DNA of 64,000 nt from Bradyrhizobium sp. NP1 (GTDB taxonomy: Bacteria; Pseudomonadota; Alphaproteobacteria; Rhizobiales; Xanthobacteraceae). Under the pieces are notes generated by a model that was not told where the DNA came from, did no database searches, and saw only the letters and a program-made list of their open reading frames with translations. Shown one piece after another: positions 16,355 to 25,237 of the stretch (within the stretch, counting starts at the first letter, position 1; each line of letters opens with the position of its first letter). The stretch covers positions 620,001-684,000 of the forward strand of contig NZ_CP127385.1 of the NCBI RefSeq assembly GCF_030378205.1. Reading direction: 5' to 3'. A program made the translations under genes and the position numbers.

Positions 16355-17089
16355 CTAGATAGCGAACATCCGCTCTCCCTGGATCGTCAACAACGTCAGG
16401 ACGCCGGTTGCGTAGGCGCCCGTATCGATATTGATCCGGTTCGCGCGAATATCGGGGCTGGAAACCGGCGTGTGGCCGTGGACGACAAACTTGCCAAAAT
16501 CTTCCTCGCTTCGAAGAAACTCATCGCGAATCCACAGCAGATCTCGTTCGTGCTGTCGTCGCAACGGCACGCCGGGTTTCACGCCCGCATGTGCAAAGAA
16601 AAAGTCGCCACACAGAAAGCTGGATCTCAGGTTGCAGAAGAAGCGCCGATGGTGATCCGGCATGCCGCGCAGAAGCGCCTGGACCAGTTCGTTCTGCTCG
16701 TCGGGCGCCGGATTGATCGATGGCGTCAACCCGTATGACATCAAGGTCTGGATGCCGCCGAGCTCCTTCCAGGCGCCAAGTCGACTGGCGTCCTGGAGCA
16801 CCTCGAACAGAAACGCTTCGTGGTTGCCCTTGAGAAAAACGGATTCGTGGCGGTGGCTGCGCTCGATCAGCAGGTCGATGGTTTCTCGCGAGGCTGGGCC
16901 GCGGTCGATGTAGTCGCCGAGAAACACGTGCAAGGCGCGGACCGCAGCCGTTCGCGACATATGAAGGTCGATCGCCGCGAACACGTCTTGAAGCTGTCGC
17001 GCGCAACCATGGATATCACCGATTGCGTAGATGCGGATTCCGTTGGGAAGTTTCGGCCTGAAATTGCCGTTCGGCGCTATTTCCGGCAT
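16355..17089 (-). CDS. PP1/PPP-type serine/threonine metallophosphatase
   Basis: A 244-residue calcineurin-like phosphoesterase with all the metal-site motifs: GDIHGC, GDYIDRG, GNHE, FFAHAGV and VHGHTP. This places it with the bacterial PrpA/PphA-like PPP enzymes, which dephosphorylate proteins or act as diadenosine tetraphosphatase-like hydrolases. The start at 17089 follows GAGGAAC. It is transcribed away from the polysaccharide genes and separated from them by about 560 bases. Phosphatases of this type near exopolysaccharide loci could counter kinase activity, such as the BY-kinase at 31868, but that link is inference. Confidence 0.87.
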   Translation of the reverse strand: MPEIAPNGNFRPKLPNGIRIYAIGDIHGCARQLQDVFAAIDLHMSRTAAVRALHVFLGDYIDRGPASRETIDLLIERSHRHESVFLKGNHEAFLFEVLQDASRLGAWKELGGIQTLMSYGLTPSINPAPDEQNELVQALLRGMPDHHRRFFCNLRSSFLCGDFFFAHAGVKPGVPLRRQHERDLLWIRDEFLRSEEDFGKFVVHGHTPVSSPDIRANRINIDTGAYATGVLTLLTIQGERMFAI

Positions 17090-17653
17090 GGAAGTTCCTC
17101 GTTCCACGGTTTCAGACAAATCAGATTCGCGATTGAACTATGGCGATCTTTTGTAACGCGCCACGTAGCGCCGTCGACTGAGGCGAAGAAGCGCATGCTG
17201 TTCATGTAGCTGTCGCGCGCGATGGAACTTTGGTGCTCGTTTGAGGCAAGCGTGATTCTTTTTTCTCGTGACGGCTTCAAATGATCGCGATCGCGCGATG
17301 CGCAAAAATTAGGCGAGTAGCTCAAACGTGGTGAATGCCGCTCTGAATCAGCGGCTCTCGTGTCGTTTCACAACTCACGTGGCGGTTCACAAGATGAATC
17401 GACTCTGCAGCGTATGAGTGCTCCGCACAATCTTCCACGCTGCGCCGCACTATCACCACGGATCGCGTTTTAAATTGTTTTTGTTCGAATCTGCGCGGGG
17501 CACCGAGGGACGCAGGACAGTCGGCAACGAAGAAGGTCCAGCGCATGAAAACTCAATTGGAACATCGAAAGAGTATTCGTCAACGTTTGACCCGAAGTCG
17601 GTGCAGCCGGCAGGCATTAAGACACGCAGCACGAATTCAGAACGGAGGTGCGA
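17090..17653. other. Long intergenic region upstream of the exopolysaccharide genes
   Basis: These 564 bases hold no convincing frame. They separate the divergent phosphatase and sugar-transferase genes, so the main promoter of the latter should lie here. The stretch near 17466-17482 (GTTTTAAATTGTTTTTG) is unusually AT-rich for this genome. I could not pick a reliable -35/-10 pair or an operator. Confidence 0.45.
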
Positions 17654-19219
17654 ATGGCGCTTCCTGCTGAATCAAAACGACGCGAAGAGCCGAGCTATCG
17701 CGGCGCCACCGCTGCTCGCTTTGCCCCGGCCATTTCGTCGTGGGCCAACGTATCAAATCTTCGTGTCACCGATAGCGCGCCCGGCGAACTGCACGAACAA
17801 GAGCGGCCGGCGCAGCGGCTGCAGGTTCCCTGCGCGGCAGTGGGAGCGCTGTTTGCGTTGGCTGATGGCGCTTCGATTGCGTTGGCGGGCCTGCTGGGAT
17901 CGGGCGGCTATCAGCACTTCATCTCGCACGCGCCGTGGAACCTCAATCTTCATATTGGGGCCGGCATCACCGGCGCGGTGCTTTATATGCTCATCAGCCG
18001 TTCCTCGGGCTTCTACGAGATTTCAACCGTCTTCTCCGCCCGGCCAAACAAGTCGAGCATCGTCTGGCAATGGTTCCTGACCAGTCTGCTGCTCGCATTG
18101 CTGGCATTTCTGCTTCGGGTCGGACCGGACTTCTCGCGAGGTTCGATCATTTGTTTCGCCGTGCTCGCGCTGCCCCTGCTGTGGGCCTCGCGCAGCCTCA
18201 TGAAGCAAGCGTTGGCCGTGGCGGTGAGACAAGGGCGGGTGCAGGGCCGACGCGTCGTCCTTGTTGGACTGCGCGATGAGCTTGCGGCCATCAGCCAGGC
18301 CGACATGCTTCGCCGCTTCGGCCTGACCGAAGTGGCGCGCATCTCGTTTCCCCATAGTGGCAACTGGTCGCTGGCGGCCAGCAAGGGCATCCTGACGTCA
18401 CTGGACCGGGCCATGTCGGTTGCGCGAGATCGCGGAGCCGACGAGATCGTTCTCGCGCTGTGCTGGAACGACATCAGATGCATCGACCTCATCCGCGAGC
18501 GGCTTCGTAACTCCCCACTGCCGGTTCAGCTTCTGCCCGATCGAAAGATCAGCAACCTGGTCGGGAATCCCAGCTTCTCGGTCAGTGCGTCCTTCGCGAT
18601 CGGGGTCCAGCGGGCGCCGCTGGCTCTCTCCGAGCAGCTCGCCAAGCGGCTCTTCGACATTATGGTTGCGAGCGTCGCGTTGACCGTGCTGGCGCCGGTG
18701 ATCCTGGTGACGGCGTTGGCGATCAGGCTGGATACAAGGGGACCGGTGCTGTTCCGGCAGCAGCGCAGCGGCTTCAACGCGAAGCGGTTCCAGATCCTCA
18801 AGTTCCGGACCATGACGGTGATGGAAGATGGCGACAGGGTCATCCAGGCAACCCGCCACGATCCGCGCATCAGCAGGTTCGGCGCCTTGTTGCGCGCAAG
18901 CAGCATCGATGAGTTGCCGCAGCTCTTCAACGTTCTTCGCGGCGACATGTCGCTGATCGGCCCGCGTCCCCATGCGCTTGCTCATGACAGCTACTACAGC
19001 AGGCTGTTGTCGGAATATGCATTCCGACATCACGTCAAGCCCGGAATAACGGGCTGGGCGCAAGTCCACGGCTATCGTGGCGGCACCGCGGAGGTCGAGC
19101 TCATGCGCAGACGTCTCGACTTCGACCTTTGGTACATCAACAACTGGAGCTTGGCGCTCGATCTGTTGATTCTGTTCCGAACGTTCGCGGAAGTGATGCG
19201 TCCCCGGAACGCGTATTGA
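17654..19219 (+). CDS. Polyprenyl-phosphate sugar-1-phosphate transferase (exopolysaccharide initiation)
   Basis: A 521-residue membrane protein that puts the first sugar phosphate on undecaprenyl phosphate, starting the repeat unit at the inner membrane. Four hydrophobic helices lie in the first ~190 residues, then a Rossmann-like CoA-binding-fold domain (GRRVVLVGLRDELAAI). A fifth helix leads into the bacterial sugar transferase domain (about 315-521) with KRLFDIMVAS, LKFRTMTV, SIDELPQLFNVLRGDMSLIG and PGITGWAQVHGYRG. The layout is that of WbaP/PssY/WcaJ-type enzymes, most likely for glucose or galactose. ATG at 17654 has GGAGG five bases upstream; GTG at 17648 overlaps that site and is less likely. 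Its C-terminal PRNAY is usual. Confidence 0.92.
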   Translation: MALPAESKRREEPSYRGATAARFAPAISSWANVSNLRVTDSAPGELHEQERPAQRLQVPCAAVGALFALADGASIALAGLLGSGGYQHFISHAPWNLNLHIGAGITGAVLYMLISRSSGFYEISTVFSARPNKSSIVWQWFLTSLLLALLAFLLRVGPDFSRGSIICFAVLALPLLWASRSLMKQALAVAVRQGRVQGRRVVLVGLRDELAAISQADMLRRFGLTEVARISFPHSGNWSLAASKGILTSLDRAMSVARDRGADEIVLALCWNDIRCIDLIRERLRNSPLPVQLLPDRKISNLVGNPSFSVSASFAIGVQRAPLALSEQLAKRLFDIMVASVALTVLAPVILVTALAIRLDTRGPVLFRQQRSGFNAKRFQILKFRTMTVMEDGDRVIQATRHDPRISRFGALLRASSIDELPQLFNVLRGDMSLIGPRPHALAHDSYYSRLLSEYAFRHHVKPGITGWAQVHGYRGGTAEVELMRRRLDFDLWYINNWSLALDLLILFRTFAEVMRPRNAY

Positions 19220-19306
19220 GCCAAGCGGGCTGGGCCGTTCGTTCGTGCCTCCGGTTAAGCGGCGGCCGGGCGGCGCCAGCGTCATTCAGAGACATGGCAG
19301 GTCGAA

Positions 19307-21157
19307 ATGCGTATCGTGCATGTGGTGCGCCAGTTCTATCCGGCGGTCGGCGGGTTCGAGAGCTTCGTCTATGAGCTGGCGACGCGGCAGGTCAGCGATG
19401 GCCACCTCGTGCGCGTCGTCACGCTCGATCGACTGTTCAAAGGCGTCCATCCCGGAACGCTGCCCGCCCGCGAGCGGGTGGCGGGAGTGGAGATCGTGCG
19501 GATTCCCTTCTTCGGATCTTCGCGCTATCCGATCGCGCCGTCAGTCTTGAAACATCTCGGCGATGCCGACATCGTTCACGTGCACGCAATCGATTTCTTC
19601 TTTGACTTCCTCGCCTGGACCAGGCCATTGCACCGCAAGCGGCTCGTGGTCTCGACCCATGGCGGTTTCTTTCACACCTCCTTCGCGGCGCGACTGAAGC
19701 GCATCTATTTCTCGACCGTCACGCGCGCATCGATGATGTGGTATCACGGCGTCGCTGCGGTGAGCGTTGCTGACCAGAGCCAGTTTTGCCGCATCAGGCC
19801 GCGTGGTCTGGTCTGCATCGAAAACGGGGCGAATATCTCGAAGTTCGAGAATGCGGCGTCGCGTGATCCCGTCAAATCGATGATCTGGATCGGGAGGTTC
19901 TCCCAGAACAAGCGGCTTGACCGCCTGATCCATTTCTTTGCTGCGCTGCTGCGCCGTGACCCGGACTGGCGATTGACCGTCGCGGGCCGGCCGTGGGATT
20001 TCGGGGTCGAGCAGCTCCAGGATTGGGCCAGCGCCGCGAATATCGAGCACGCGTTGACCATCGTCGAGGCGCCCGATGATGCCGAGATCAAACGGCTGGT
20101 CCAAGGCTGTTCGGTCGTCGCAAGTTCGTCCGACTATGAAGGATTCGGCATCGCGCCAATCGAAGGCATGTCGGCGGGCCTGTTCCCGCTCCTGAGCGAC
20201 ATTGCTCCGTTTCAGCGGCTTGTCGCCAACAGCGGCGTCGGCACGAACCTGAACTTCGACGAGCCAGGCGCGGCCGCTGCCGATTTTCTGGAGCGCTGGA
20301 AGGAAGTGAGCGACAACTATTCGTCGATGCGGAAGACGGCGATCGATGCCGCCTCCCGCTACGGCTGGGAGCACGTGTCCGGCCGTTATCAATCCCTCTA
20401 CGCCGACGCGCTGGGCGCCAGGCGCCGCACCATCCTTGATGTCCCGTTCTTTGTCGGCACGCAGGCCGAGGCAGTCGAGAGGATCGACGCGGAATACAGC
20501 CAGGGCAAGTCGACCATCGTTGCCTTTGCCAACGCCAACGCGCTCAACGTCGCTTCGAGGAATGAGAAGTTTTGCGCGCTTTTGAAGCGCTCTCTGGTGA
20601 TGAATGACGGCATTGGCGTGGACGCGGCAAGTCGCATTCTGTTCGGATCGAGCTTTCCGCAGAACCTGAACGGCACCGACTTCACTCCGTATTTCTTCAA
20701 GAACACCCGCAACAATTACCGGATATTCTTTCTGGGCAGTTCTTCGGGGGTTGCCGAGCGCGCGGCGCGCAGGCTGATCGAGATGTGCGGCCGGCATCAG
20801 ATAGCCGGCTGCCAGAACGGCTATTCGCGCGCCGGCGACGCCGTGGCGATCCGCGCGAAGATCATCGCATCGGGCGCCGACGTCGTGCTGGTGGCCATGG
20901 GCAACCCGCTACAGGAAATGTGGCTGGCGGAAAATCTCGATGCCACCGGTTGCCGGCTCGGCTTCGGTGTCGGCGCGTTGTTCGACTTCCTGGCGGGCGA
21001 GGTGTCGCGCGCACCGCCGTGGGTTCGCGCGGCGCGGGTCGAATGGGTCTATCGCCTGCTCCTTGAGCCAGGGCGGCTGTGGCGCCGTTATATCCTCGGC
21101 AACCCGATCTTCCTGATGCGGGTCGTGGGTCAATGGTGGTCCGGGGCAAGGGTATGA
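19307..21157 (+). CDS. Two-domain glycosyltransferase: GT4 fused to GT26 (WecG/TagA-type)
   Basis: A 616-residue protein made of two complete glycosyltransferases. Residues 1 to about 365 are a GT-B family 4 enzyme: MRIVHVVRQFYPAVGGFESF start, STHGGFFH, ENGANISKF, WIGRFSQNKRLDRLI and the nucleotide-sugar EGFGIAPIEGMSAG motif. From about 372 to 616 is a GT26 domain as in WecG/TagA/CpsF: LDVPFFVGTQAEAVERI, NANALNVASR, MNDGIGVDAA, LNGTDFTPYF, AMGNPLQEMW and FGVGALFDFLAGE. GT26 enzymes add ManNAc, ManNAcA or glucose to lipid-linked sugars, so this protein may add two sugars in a row. It ends four bases before the next gene. No internal stop or start separates the halves. Confidence 0.9.
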   Translation: MRIVHVVRQFYPAVGGFESFVYELATRQVSDGHLVRVVTLDRLFKGVHPGTLPARERVAGVEIVRIPFFGSSRYPIAPSVLKHLGDADIVHVHAIDFFFDFLAWTRPLHRKRLVVSTHGGFFHTSFAARLKRIYFSTVTRASMMWYHGVAAVSVADQSQFCRIRPRGLVCIENGANISKFENAASRDPVKSMIWIGRFSQNKRLDRLIHFFAALLRRDPDWRLTVAGRPWDFGVEQLQDWASAANIEHALTIVEAPDDAEIKRLVQGCSVVASSSDYEGFGIAPIEGMSAGLFPLLSDIAPFQRLVANSGVGTNLNFDEPGAAAADFLERWKEVSDNYSSMRKTAIDAASRYGWEHVSGRYQSLYADALGARRRTILDVPFFVGTQAEAVERIDAEYSQGKSTIVAFANANALNVASRNEKFCALLKRSLVMNDGIGVDAASRILFGSSFPQNLNGTDFTPYFFKNTRNNYRIFFLGSSSGVAERAARRLIEMCGRHQIAGCQNGYSRAGDAVAIRAKIIASGADVVLVAMGNPLQEMWLAENLDATGCRLGFGVGALFDFLAGEVSRAPPWVRAARVEWVYRLLLEPGRLWRRYILGNPIFLMRVVGQWWSGARV

Positions 21158-21161
21158 ACGC

Positions 21162-22100
21162 ATGTCGGATGGCGTGATGCAATCGTCGAGAATCCCGAAG
21201 ATCCTGCACTATTGCTTTGGCTTCTCGCCCGATTTCGGCGGCAAGCCGCTGAGCCTGACGCACTACGTCTGCATCAGGAGCGCCGTCGAACGGCTGCGGC
21301 CGGATGCGGCCTTTCTGTACTACGAGTTCGAACCGCGTGGCCCCTGGTGGAACAAGGTTCGCGAGCTGGTCAAGCCGGTGCGCATCAAGGCGCCGCGCGA
21401 GATTTTCGGGCGGCCGGTCGACCATCCGGCCCATCGCGCCGACATCACGCGATTGGAGAAGCTCATTGAGCAGGGCGGCATCTACCTGGACACCGATGTC
21501 TTCGTTCACAGGAGCTTCGACCACCTCCTGTCGAACTCGACGGTGCTGGGCCGAGAGGGCGATGAGGCACACAACAAGCTTTGTAATGCCGTGATCCTGG
21601 CCGAGCCCGACGCGCCCTTCCTGGTGCGATGGCGCGAGCAATATCGCGATTTTCGCGGCAGCGGACGCGGCCGATTCTGGAACGAGCATTCGGTGCAGCG
21701 GCCGGCGGCGCTGGCAGAGCGCTACCCGGGCGAGATCACGGTCCTGTCCAATCGGGCGTTCTTCTGGCCGTTGTTCTTTGCAGAGGATCTCAAGTCCATT
21801 TTCCGTTCGACGGACGAGATCGTGAGCGACGACACGCTGGCCACGCACCTCTGGGAGAACAAGGCGTGGAGACGGTATCTCGAGCTGTTGACCCCGGGCA
21901 AGATCAGGAAGCGCGACAGCAACTTCAACCGATGGGCGCGTCCCATGGTCGCCGACCTCGAGGATGATTTCGGTTCCTTGACGACCCGGCAGCATGTCCA
22001 AAATCTGATTGGCCGGCTGGAGGACACGCGCGTCGAACTGTCAATGAGATTGCCGAACCTTCCGGGAAGGATAAGGCGCATGTTGCGGGCTAGTCCGTAG
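21162..22100 (+). CDS. Glycosyltransferase with DXD sugar-binding region (GT32-like)
   Basis: A 312-residue GT-A enzyme. The core RADITRLEKLIEQGGIYLDT, with DTDVF giving the DXD metal-binding triad, is the Gly_transf_sug/GT32 signature; KILHYCFGF at the N-terminus and GREGDEAHNKLCNAVILAEP are also typical. The family makes alpha-mannosyl, galactosyl or similar linkages. It begins four bases after the fusion glycosyltransferase, so the two are surely co-transcribed, and it is the last plus-strand gene before a repeat cluster and the oppositely directed flippase. Confidence 0.87.
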   Translation: MSDGVMQSSRIPKILHYCFGFSPDFGGKPLSLTHYVCIRSAVERLRPDAAFLYYEFEPRGPWWNKVRELVKPVRIKAPREIFGRPVDHPAHRADITRLEKLIEQGGIYLDTDVFVHRSFDHLLSNSTVLGREGDEAHNKLCNAVILAEPDAPFLVRWREQYRDFRGSGRGRFWNEHSVQRPAALAERYPGEITVLSNRAFFWPLFFAEDLKSIFRSTDEIVSDDTLATHLWENKAWRRYLELLTPGKIRKRDSNFNRWARPMVADLEDDFGSLTTRQHVQNLIGRLEDTRVELSMRLPNLPGRIRRMLRASP

Positions 22101-22165
22101 CCGTTGGCGCACCCGGACGTCGCCTGCGTCCCTCCCGCAGGACGTCGAGGTCGTGCTTCAACCGG

Positions 22166-22272
22166 CTAGAGCGTTTTCGAGCGAAGTGCGTACCGGCTCG
22201 TGCGAAGAGAACGCGTCACAACGGGAATCTGGAGCATCGGTTCTGATTCCATCAGAACCGAACATGCTCTAG
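22166..22272. repeat. CTAG-bounded repeat, first of three in a chain
   Basis: Begins CTAGAGCGTTTTCGAGCG and ends CATGCTCTAG, with an inner inverted pair CGGTTCTGAT / ATCAGAACCG near 22233-22260. The type is familiar as a dispersed intergenic repeat in Bradyrhizobium-group genomes. Its final CTAG is the first CTAG of the next element. Confidence 0.6.
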
Positions 22273-22345
22273 TGTGGCGGTTCAGAAGTCCGCACCATTG
22301 TCGCCGCGCGTTCGTCATGCGGACTTCTGAACCAAGCCACGCTAG
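22269..22345. repeat. Palindromic element (P1)
   Basis: Outer arms are CTAGTGTGGC and GCCACGCTAG (one mismatch). Inner arms GGTTCAGAAGTCCGCA and TGCGGACTTCTGAACC are a perfect 16-base inverted repeat. The loop is about 23 bases, and two extra bases (AA) on the right arm make it asymmetric. The architecture is the same as in the elements at 22358, 44235, 44325, 62451 and 62541. Confidence 0.8.
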
Positions 22346-22357
22346 TTAAAAAAGTTG

Positions 22358-22432
22358 CTAGTGTCCCTTCGATTCCGAAGTTCGCAAACGAGGGGCCGCA
22401 GAATGATGCGAACTTCGGAATCGGGACACTAG
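22358..22432. repeat. Palindromic element (P2) supplying the wzx stop codon
   Basis: Outer arms CTAGTGTCCC / GGGACACTAG are perfect. Inner arms GATTCCGAAGTTCGCA and TGCGAACTTCGGAATC are a perfect 16-base inverted repeat, with an extra TTC on the left arm. The terminal CTAG at 22429-22432 contains the TAG stop of the minus-strand flippase gene. Confidence 0.82.
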
Positions 22433-23943
22433 ACGTTTGCCGGCGGCTCGCCGATGAGCTTTGCGTGTGCTGATCTTGAGAGCAGGATCTCGCCAACCGT
22501 CTCTGTGATCTTTCTAAGCGTCGAGCGGTCGAAGATGGCGAGCGCGCCGACATAGATGACCGCGCCGAAAGGACACAGGATCGCAAGGCGGGCGATTGGG
22601 CCAGGTCCGCTCAAGATGCCGCCGAGCAGCCGAACGGCGATCAGCATGATGATGGCTGAGGCTAAAGCTGGCAGCACCCGCAGCAGCCAATCACTGAAGC
22701 TGACGGTGGTAACGCGCGAGCACAACCAGGCGGAAAACGGCAAGGTCACGACATAGGGCAGCACGAAGGGGGCGGCGAGATAGGCGTTGCCAAGGCGATA
22801 GAGGCCAACGAATCCCAGAACCGCCAGGATCGTGTAGGCGGCCGAAACGTAGAAGGTCCAGATCGGCCGTCCCCGAACCGCAAATACGGCGTCGTTGCAG
22901 GCGAGCAGGGCGGCCGCCACGCCGCCGGCGGCCAGCCATTGCAAGATCGGCGCGGCAGCAGCCCACCGCGAGCCGAACAGAAGGGTGATGACATCGTCCG
23001 CAACGGCGGCGACCCCGAGGAACAGCGGCGCGCAGACGGCACAAACGATGCCGTTCGCTTGAGAGAGCACCCGACGAAGACGCTCCGGCTCGCGCTGCGC
23101 ATCGGCCAGAGTGGGCAACGCAATGCCATTGATCGGGGCCGAAGCAACGAGCTGCATGGCGAGCCGCAGCCGTTTGGCGACGCTGTAGAGGCCGGTATTG
23201 GCGGGCCCGAAGAAATAAGCGACCAGCAGGGTGTCGCAGTTCTGGCTCAATATGCCAAGGAATCCTCCCGGAGTGGTTTGTCCCACGAACCGAAAGATTT
23301 CGCCGGCCGCGGATTTCGAGATCGAAAAAACGGGCTTCCACGGACAGGCACCCCAGAGGGCAACGAGCGCGGTGAGGTACGTCACCACTTGCTGGGCAAC
23401 GAGCGCTTCGATCCCGTAGCCGCGCGCCGCCAGCGCTATTCCGACGCCGCCGCCGGCGATCGCCGCAGCGATTGACCTGATCGCGAGCAAGCGGAATTGA
23501 AAGTGCCGGAACATCCAGCACTCATGGGTGCGCGCCAGCCCCATGATCAGGATGACGATTGCCATCTCCCGCATGGTGGTGGCGAATCCGGAAATTTCGA
23601 ACATCCGCTGCAGGAGATCTGCTGTGGCCTCGAGCACCAGAAACGACAGCAAGGAAAACGCGATCGTCATCCAGAACGCCGTGGTGTACTCGAGATGATC
23701 TGCCTCCGGCTTGCGGATCACGGCGTAGCCGAAATTGTCGATCAGCAGCGATTTGGTCGTGTGCAGAATGACAATGCAGATGCTGATGATGCCGAATTCC
23801 GACGGGCTGACGAATCGCGCGATGACGCCGAAAACCAGCAGGGATGCTCCCTGCACCGCGAACATCTCGGCGGCGATCCAGGCAGCGCCGCCCGCAGCGC
23901 GGCGAGCGAGCGATTGGTGTGGGGTGGACTGCGGATCGACCAT
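22429..23943 (-). CDS. Polysaccharide flippase, Wzx/MOP family
   Basis: A 504-residue integral membrane protein with about 12-14 hydrophobic helices. It moves lipid-linked repeat units across the inner membrane. The N-terminal ARRAAGGAAWIAAEMFAVQG and VIARFVSPSEFGIISICIVI are the polysaccharide-synthase (PST) family start. FVGQTTPGGFLGILSQNCDT and GPANTGLYSVAKRL are also characteristic of the lipopolysaccharide exporter subgroup. It is transcribed opposite to the glycosyltransferases. Its TAG stop is formed by the palindromic repeat at 22358-22432, so the original C-terminus may have been altered when the repeat inserted. Confidence 0.88.
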   Translation of the reverse strand: MVDPQSTPHQSLARRAAGGAAWIAAEMFAVQGASLLVFGVIARFVSPSEFGIISICIVILHTTKSLLIDNFGYAVIRKPEADHLEYTTAFWMTIAFSLLSFLVLEATADLLQRMFEISGFATTMREMAIVILIMGLARTHECWMFRHFQFRLLAIRSIAAAIAGGGVGIALAARGYGIEALVAQQVVTYLTALVALWGACPWKPVFSISKSAAGEIFRFVGQTTPGGFLGILSQNCDTLLVAYFFGPANTGLYSVAKRLRLAMQLVASAPINGIALPTLADAQREPERLRRVLSQANGIVCAVCAPLFLGVAAVADDVITLLFGSRWAAAAPILQWLAAGGVAAALLACNDAVFAVRGRPIWTFYVSAAYTILAVLGFVGLYRLGNAYLAAPFVLPYVVTLPFSAWLCSRVTTVSFSDWLLRVLPALASAIIMLIAVRLLGGILSGPGPIARLAILCPFGAVIYVGALAIFDRSTLRKITETVGEILLSRSAHAKLIGEPPANV

Positions 23944-24064
23944 TATGGCAGTGCGTTCTCGTCCGGTGTTTGTGCCCGTGTCGTCAGGATAGACCTGGCG
24001 AAAACTGGAAGGCCGAATTTGACGGATCTAACCCGGATGTCGCTCGATCGCTCGGCGCTGCCGA

Positions 24065-24877
24065 TCAACTCGCGCTAACGGCCGAGGCCGAAGCCTGGTT
24101 CCGGATCAGGAACGTTCTTATCCAGCCGCGGCTGTGAGCATCGCTCGCATGGTCTGAGGATTGAGCTTCCAGGATCAGTTCCACGTTCAAGTTAAACGGC
24201 GGCCGATCGAGGTAGACAGCGGACCCGGAAAACAGCCGAGTGAACGGGCCGTGGACCTTGTCGGCGTTTGCGGTCACGAAGTCCGCCGCCGCAAGCTGGT
24301 GTTCGGTGATGATCACGAAGGGAAACTGGTTCAGCTTGGCCAGAATGGCGAAAATTTGAGCATTTGATAAATGCTGAAGCACCTGCCGGATGAGGCACAA
24401 CTGAGCGGCGGGCAACGGTTCCGATCCCGCGGCGTCCAGGCACATGAACTCGCGCGACGCGCTGGCATAACACGTGTTGTTGCGCTCGATCACCGAAGGG
24501 GCCACGTCGATGCCGAGATACTTCTCGCAAGCGATCTTTCTGCCGACGCGATAGTCGCCGCATCCGATGTCGAGAACCGAGCCGATCCGGTTCGATTGAA
24601 TGAACTCATTGACAGTGGATACGTATCGCTCCACCGCTGTTCCGATCGAGCCGCTGCCGGAAAATGCTTCGCCGGAATCTCCTCCCCACTTGTTCCTGCG
24701 ATAAATGTCGTCGAACACGTCGCGGGCATCGCGGGCACGATCTTGCGATTCGGTGCTGCGAATCATGGCGGAAACCCGCCATTCGCTCCAACGGGAGGTG
24801 ATTGCTGCCGGAAGCACCGACCTTGCAAGCTGCTTTGCCGAATGGAACTTTTGTGCGAACATCTTGGCTTCCATCAA
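24065..24877 (-). CDS. Class I SAM-dependent methyltransferase
   Basis: A 270-residue protein. SVLDIGCGDYRVGRKI is motif I for S-adenosylmethionine, YLGIDVAPSVIERN is motif II, and LCLIRQVLQHLSNAQI is the post-motif region. In this context it probably methylates a sugar of the repeat unit; the substrate is unknown. It lies upstream of wzx on the same strand, 121 bases apart, and is divergent from the FkbM-like methyltransferase. Confidence 0.82.
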   Translation of the reverse strand: MMEAKMFAQKFHSAKQLARSVLPAAITSRWSEWRVSAMIRSTESQDRARDARDVFDDIYRRNKWGGDSGEAFSGSGSIGTAVERYVSTVNEFIQSNRIGSVLDIGCGDYRVGRKIACEKYLGIDVAPSVIERNNTCYASASREFMCLDAAGSEPLPAAQLCLIRQVLQHLSNAQIFAILAKLNQFPFVIITEHQLAAADFVTANADKVHGPFTRLFSGSAVYLDRPPFNLNVELILEAQSSDHASDAHSRGWIRTFLIRNQASASAVSAS

Positions 24878-25237
24878 AAGATATTTGGCCGGAGTTGCGT
24901 CGACGTCGTTCGGGCTGCTCTATGGCGGGAAACTAGCAACGCGCGATTTTCGTAGCAACCCACCGTCGCAATACCAGCATTTGAACGAGACGAGACAATG
25001 GCGCTTTCCTTCTCCCGCGGAGTCAGTTCGAGCTGAAAGCGGCTGCTGCGGCCAGGTTGCCGGGCAGTGTATGCCCCTCTAGCGAAATTGTGATTGTCTG
25101 GCCTGGCTGATCCTCATCGCCGAAGATGCGATCGGGTGCGCCGCGAAGTTGCCGTCATGCTGCAACATGGTCCATACTAAAAAGCAATCGCCAATCCCCG
25201 ATGGGATCGAGCCCAATCACTGCGACGGAGCTATCTG
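24878..25237. other. Divergent intergenic region, no gene seen
   Basis: These 360 bases separate the two divergent methyltransferase genes. Short frames present give Arg/Ser-rich low-complexity translations. Promoters for both genes are expected here; I could not identify their elements. Confidence 0.4.
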
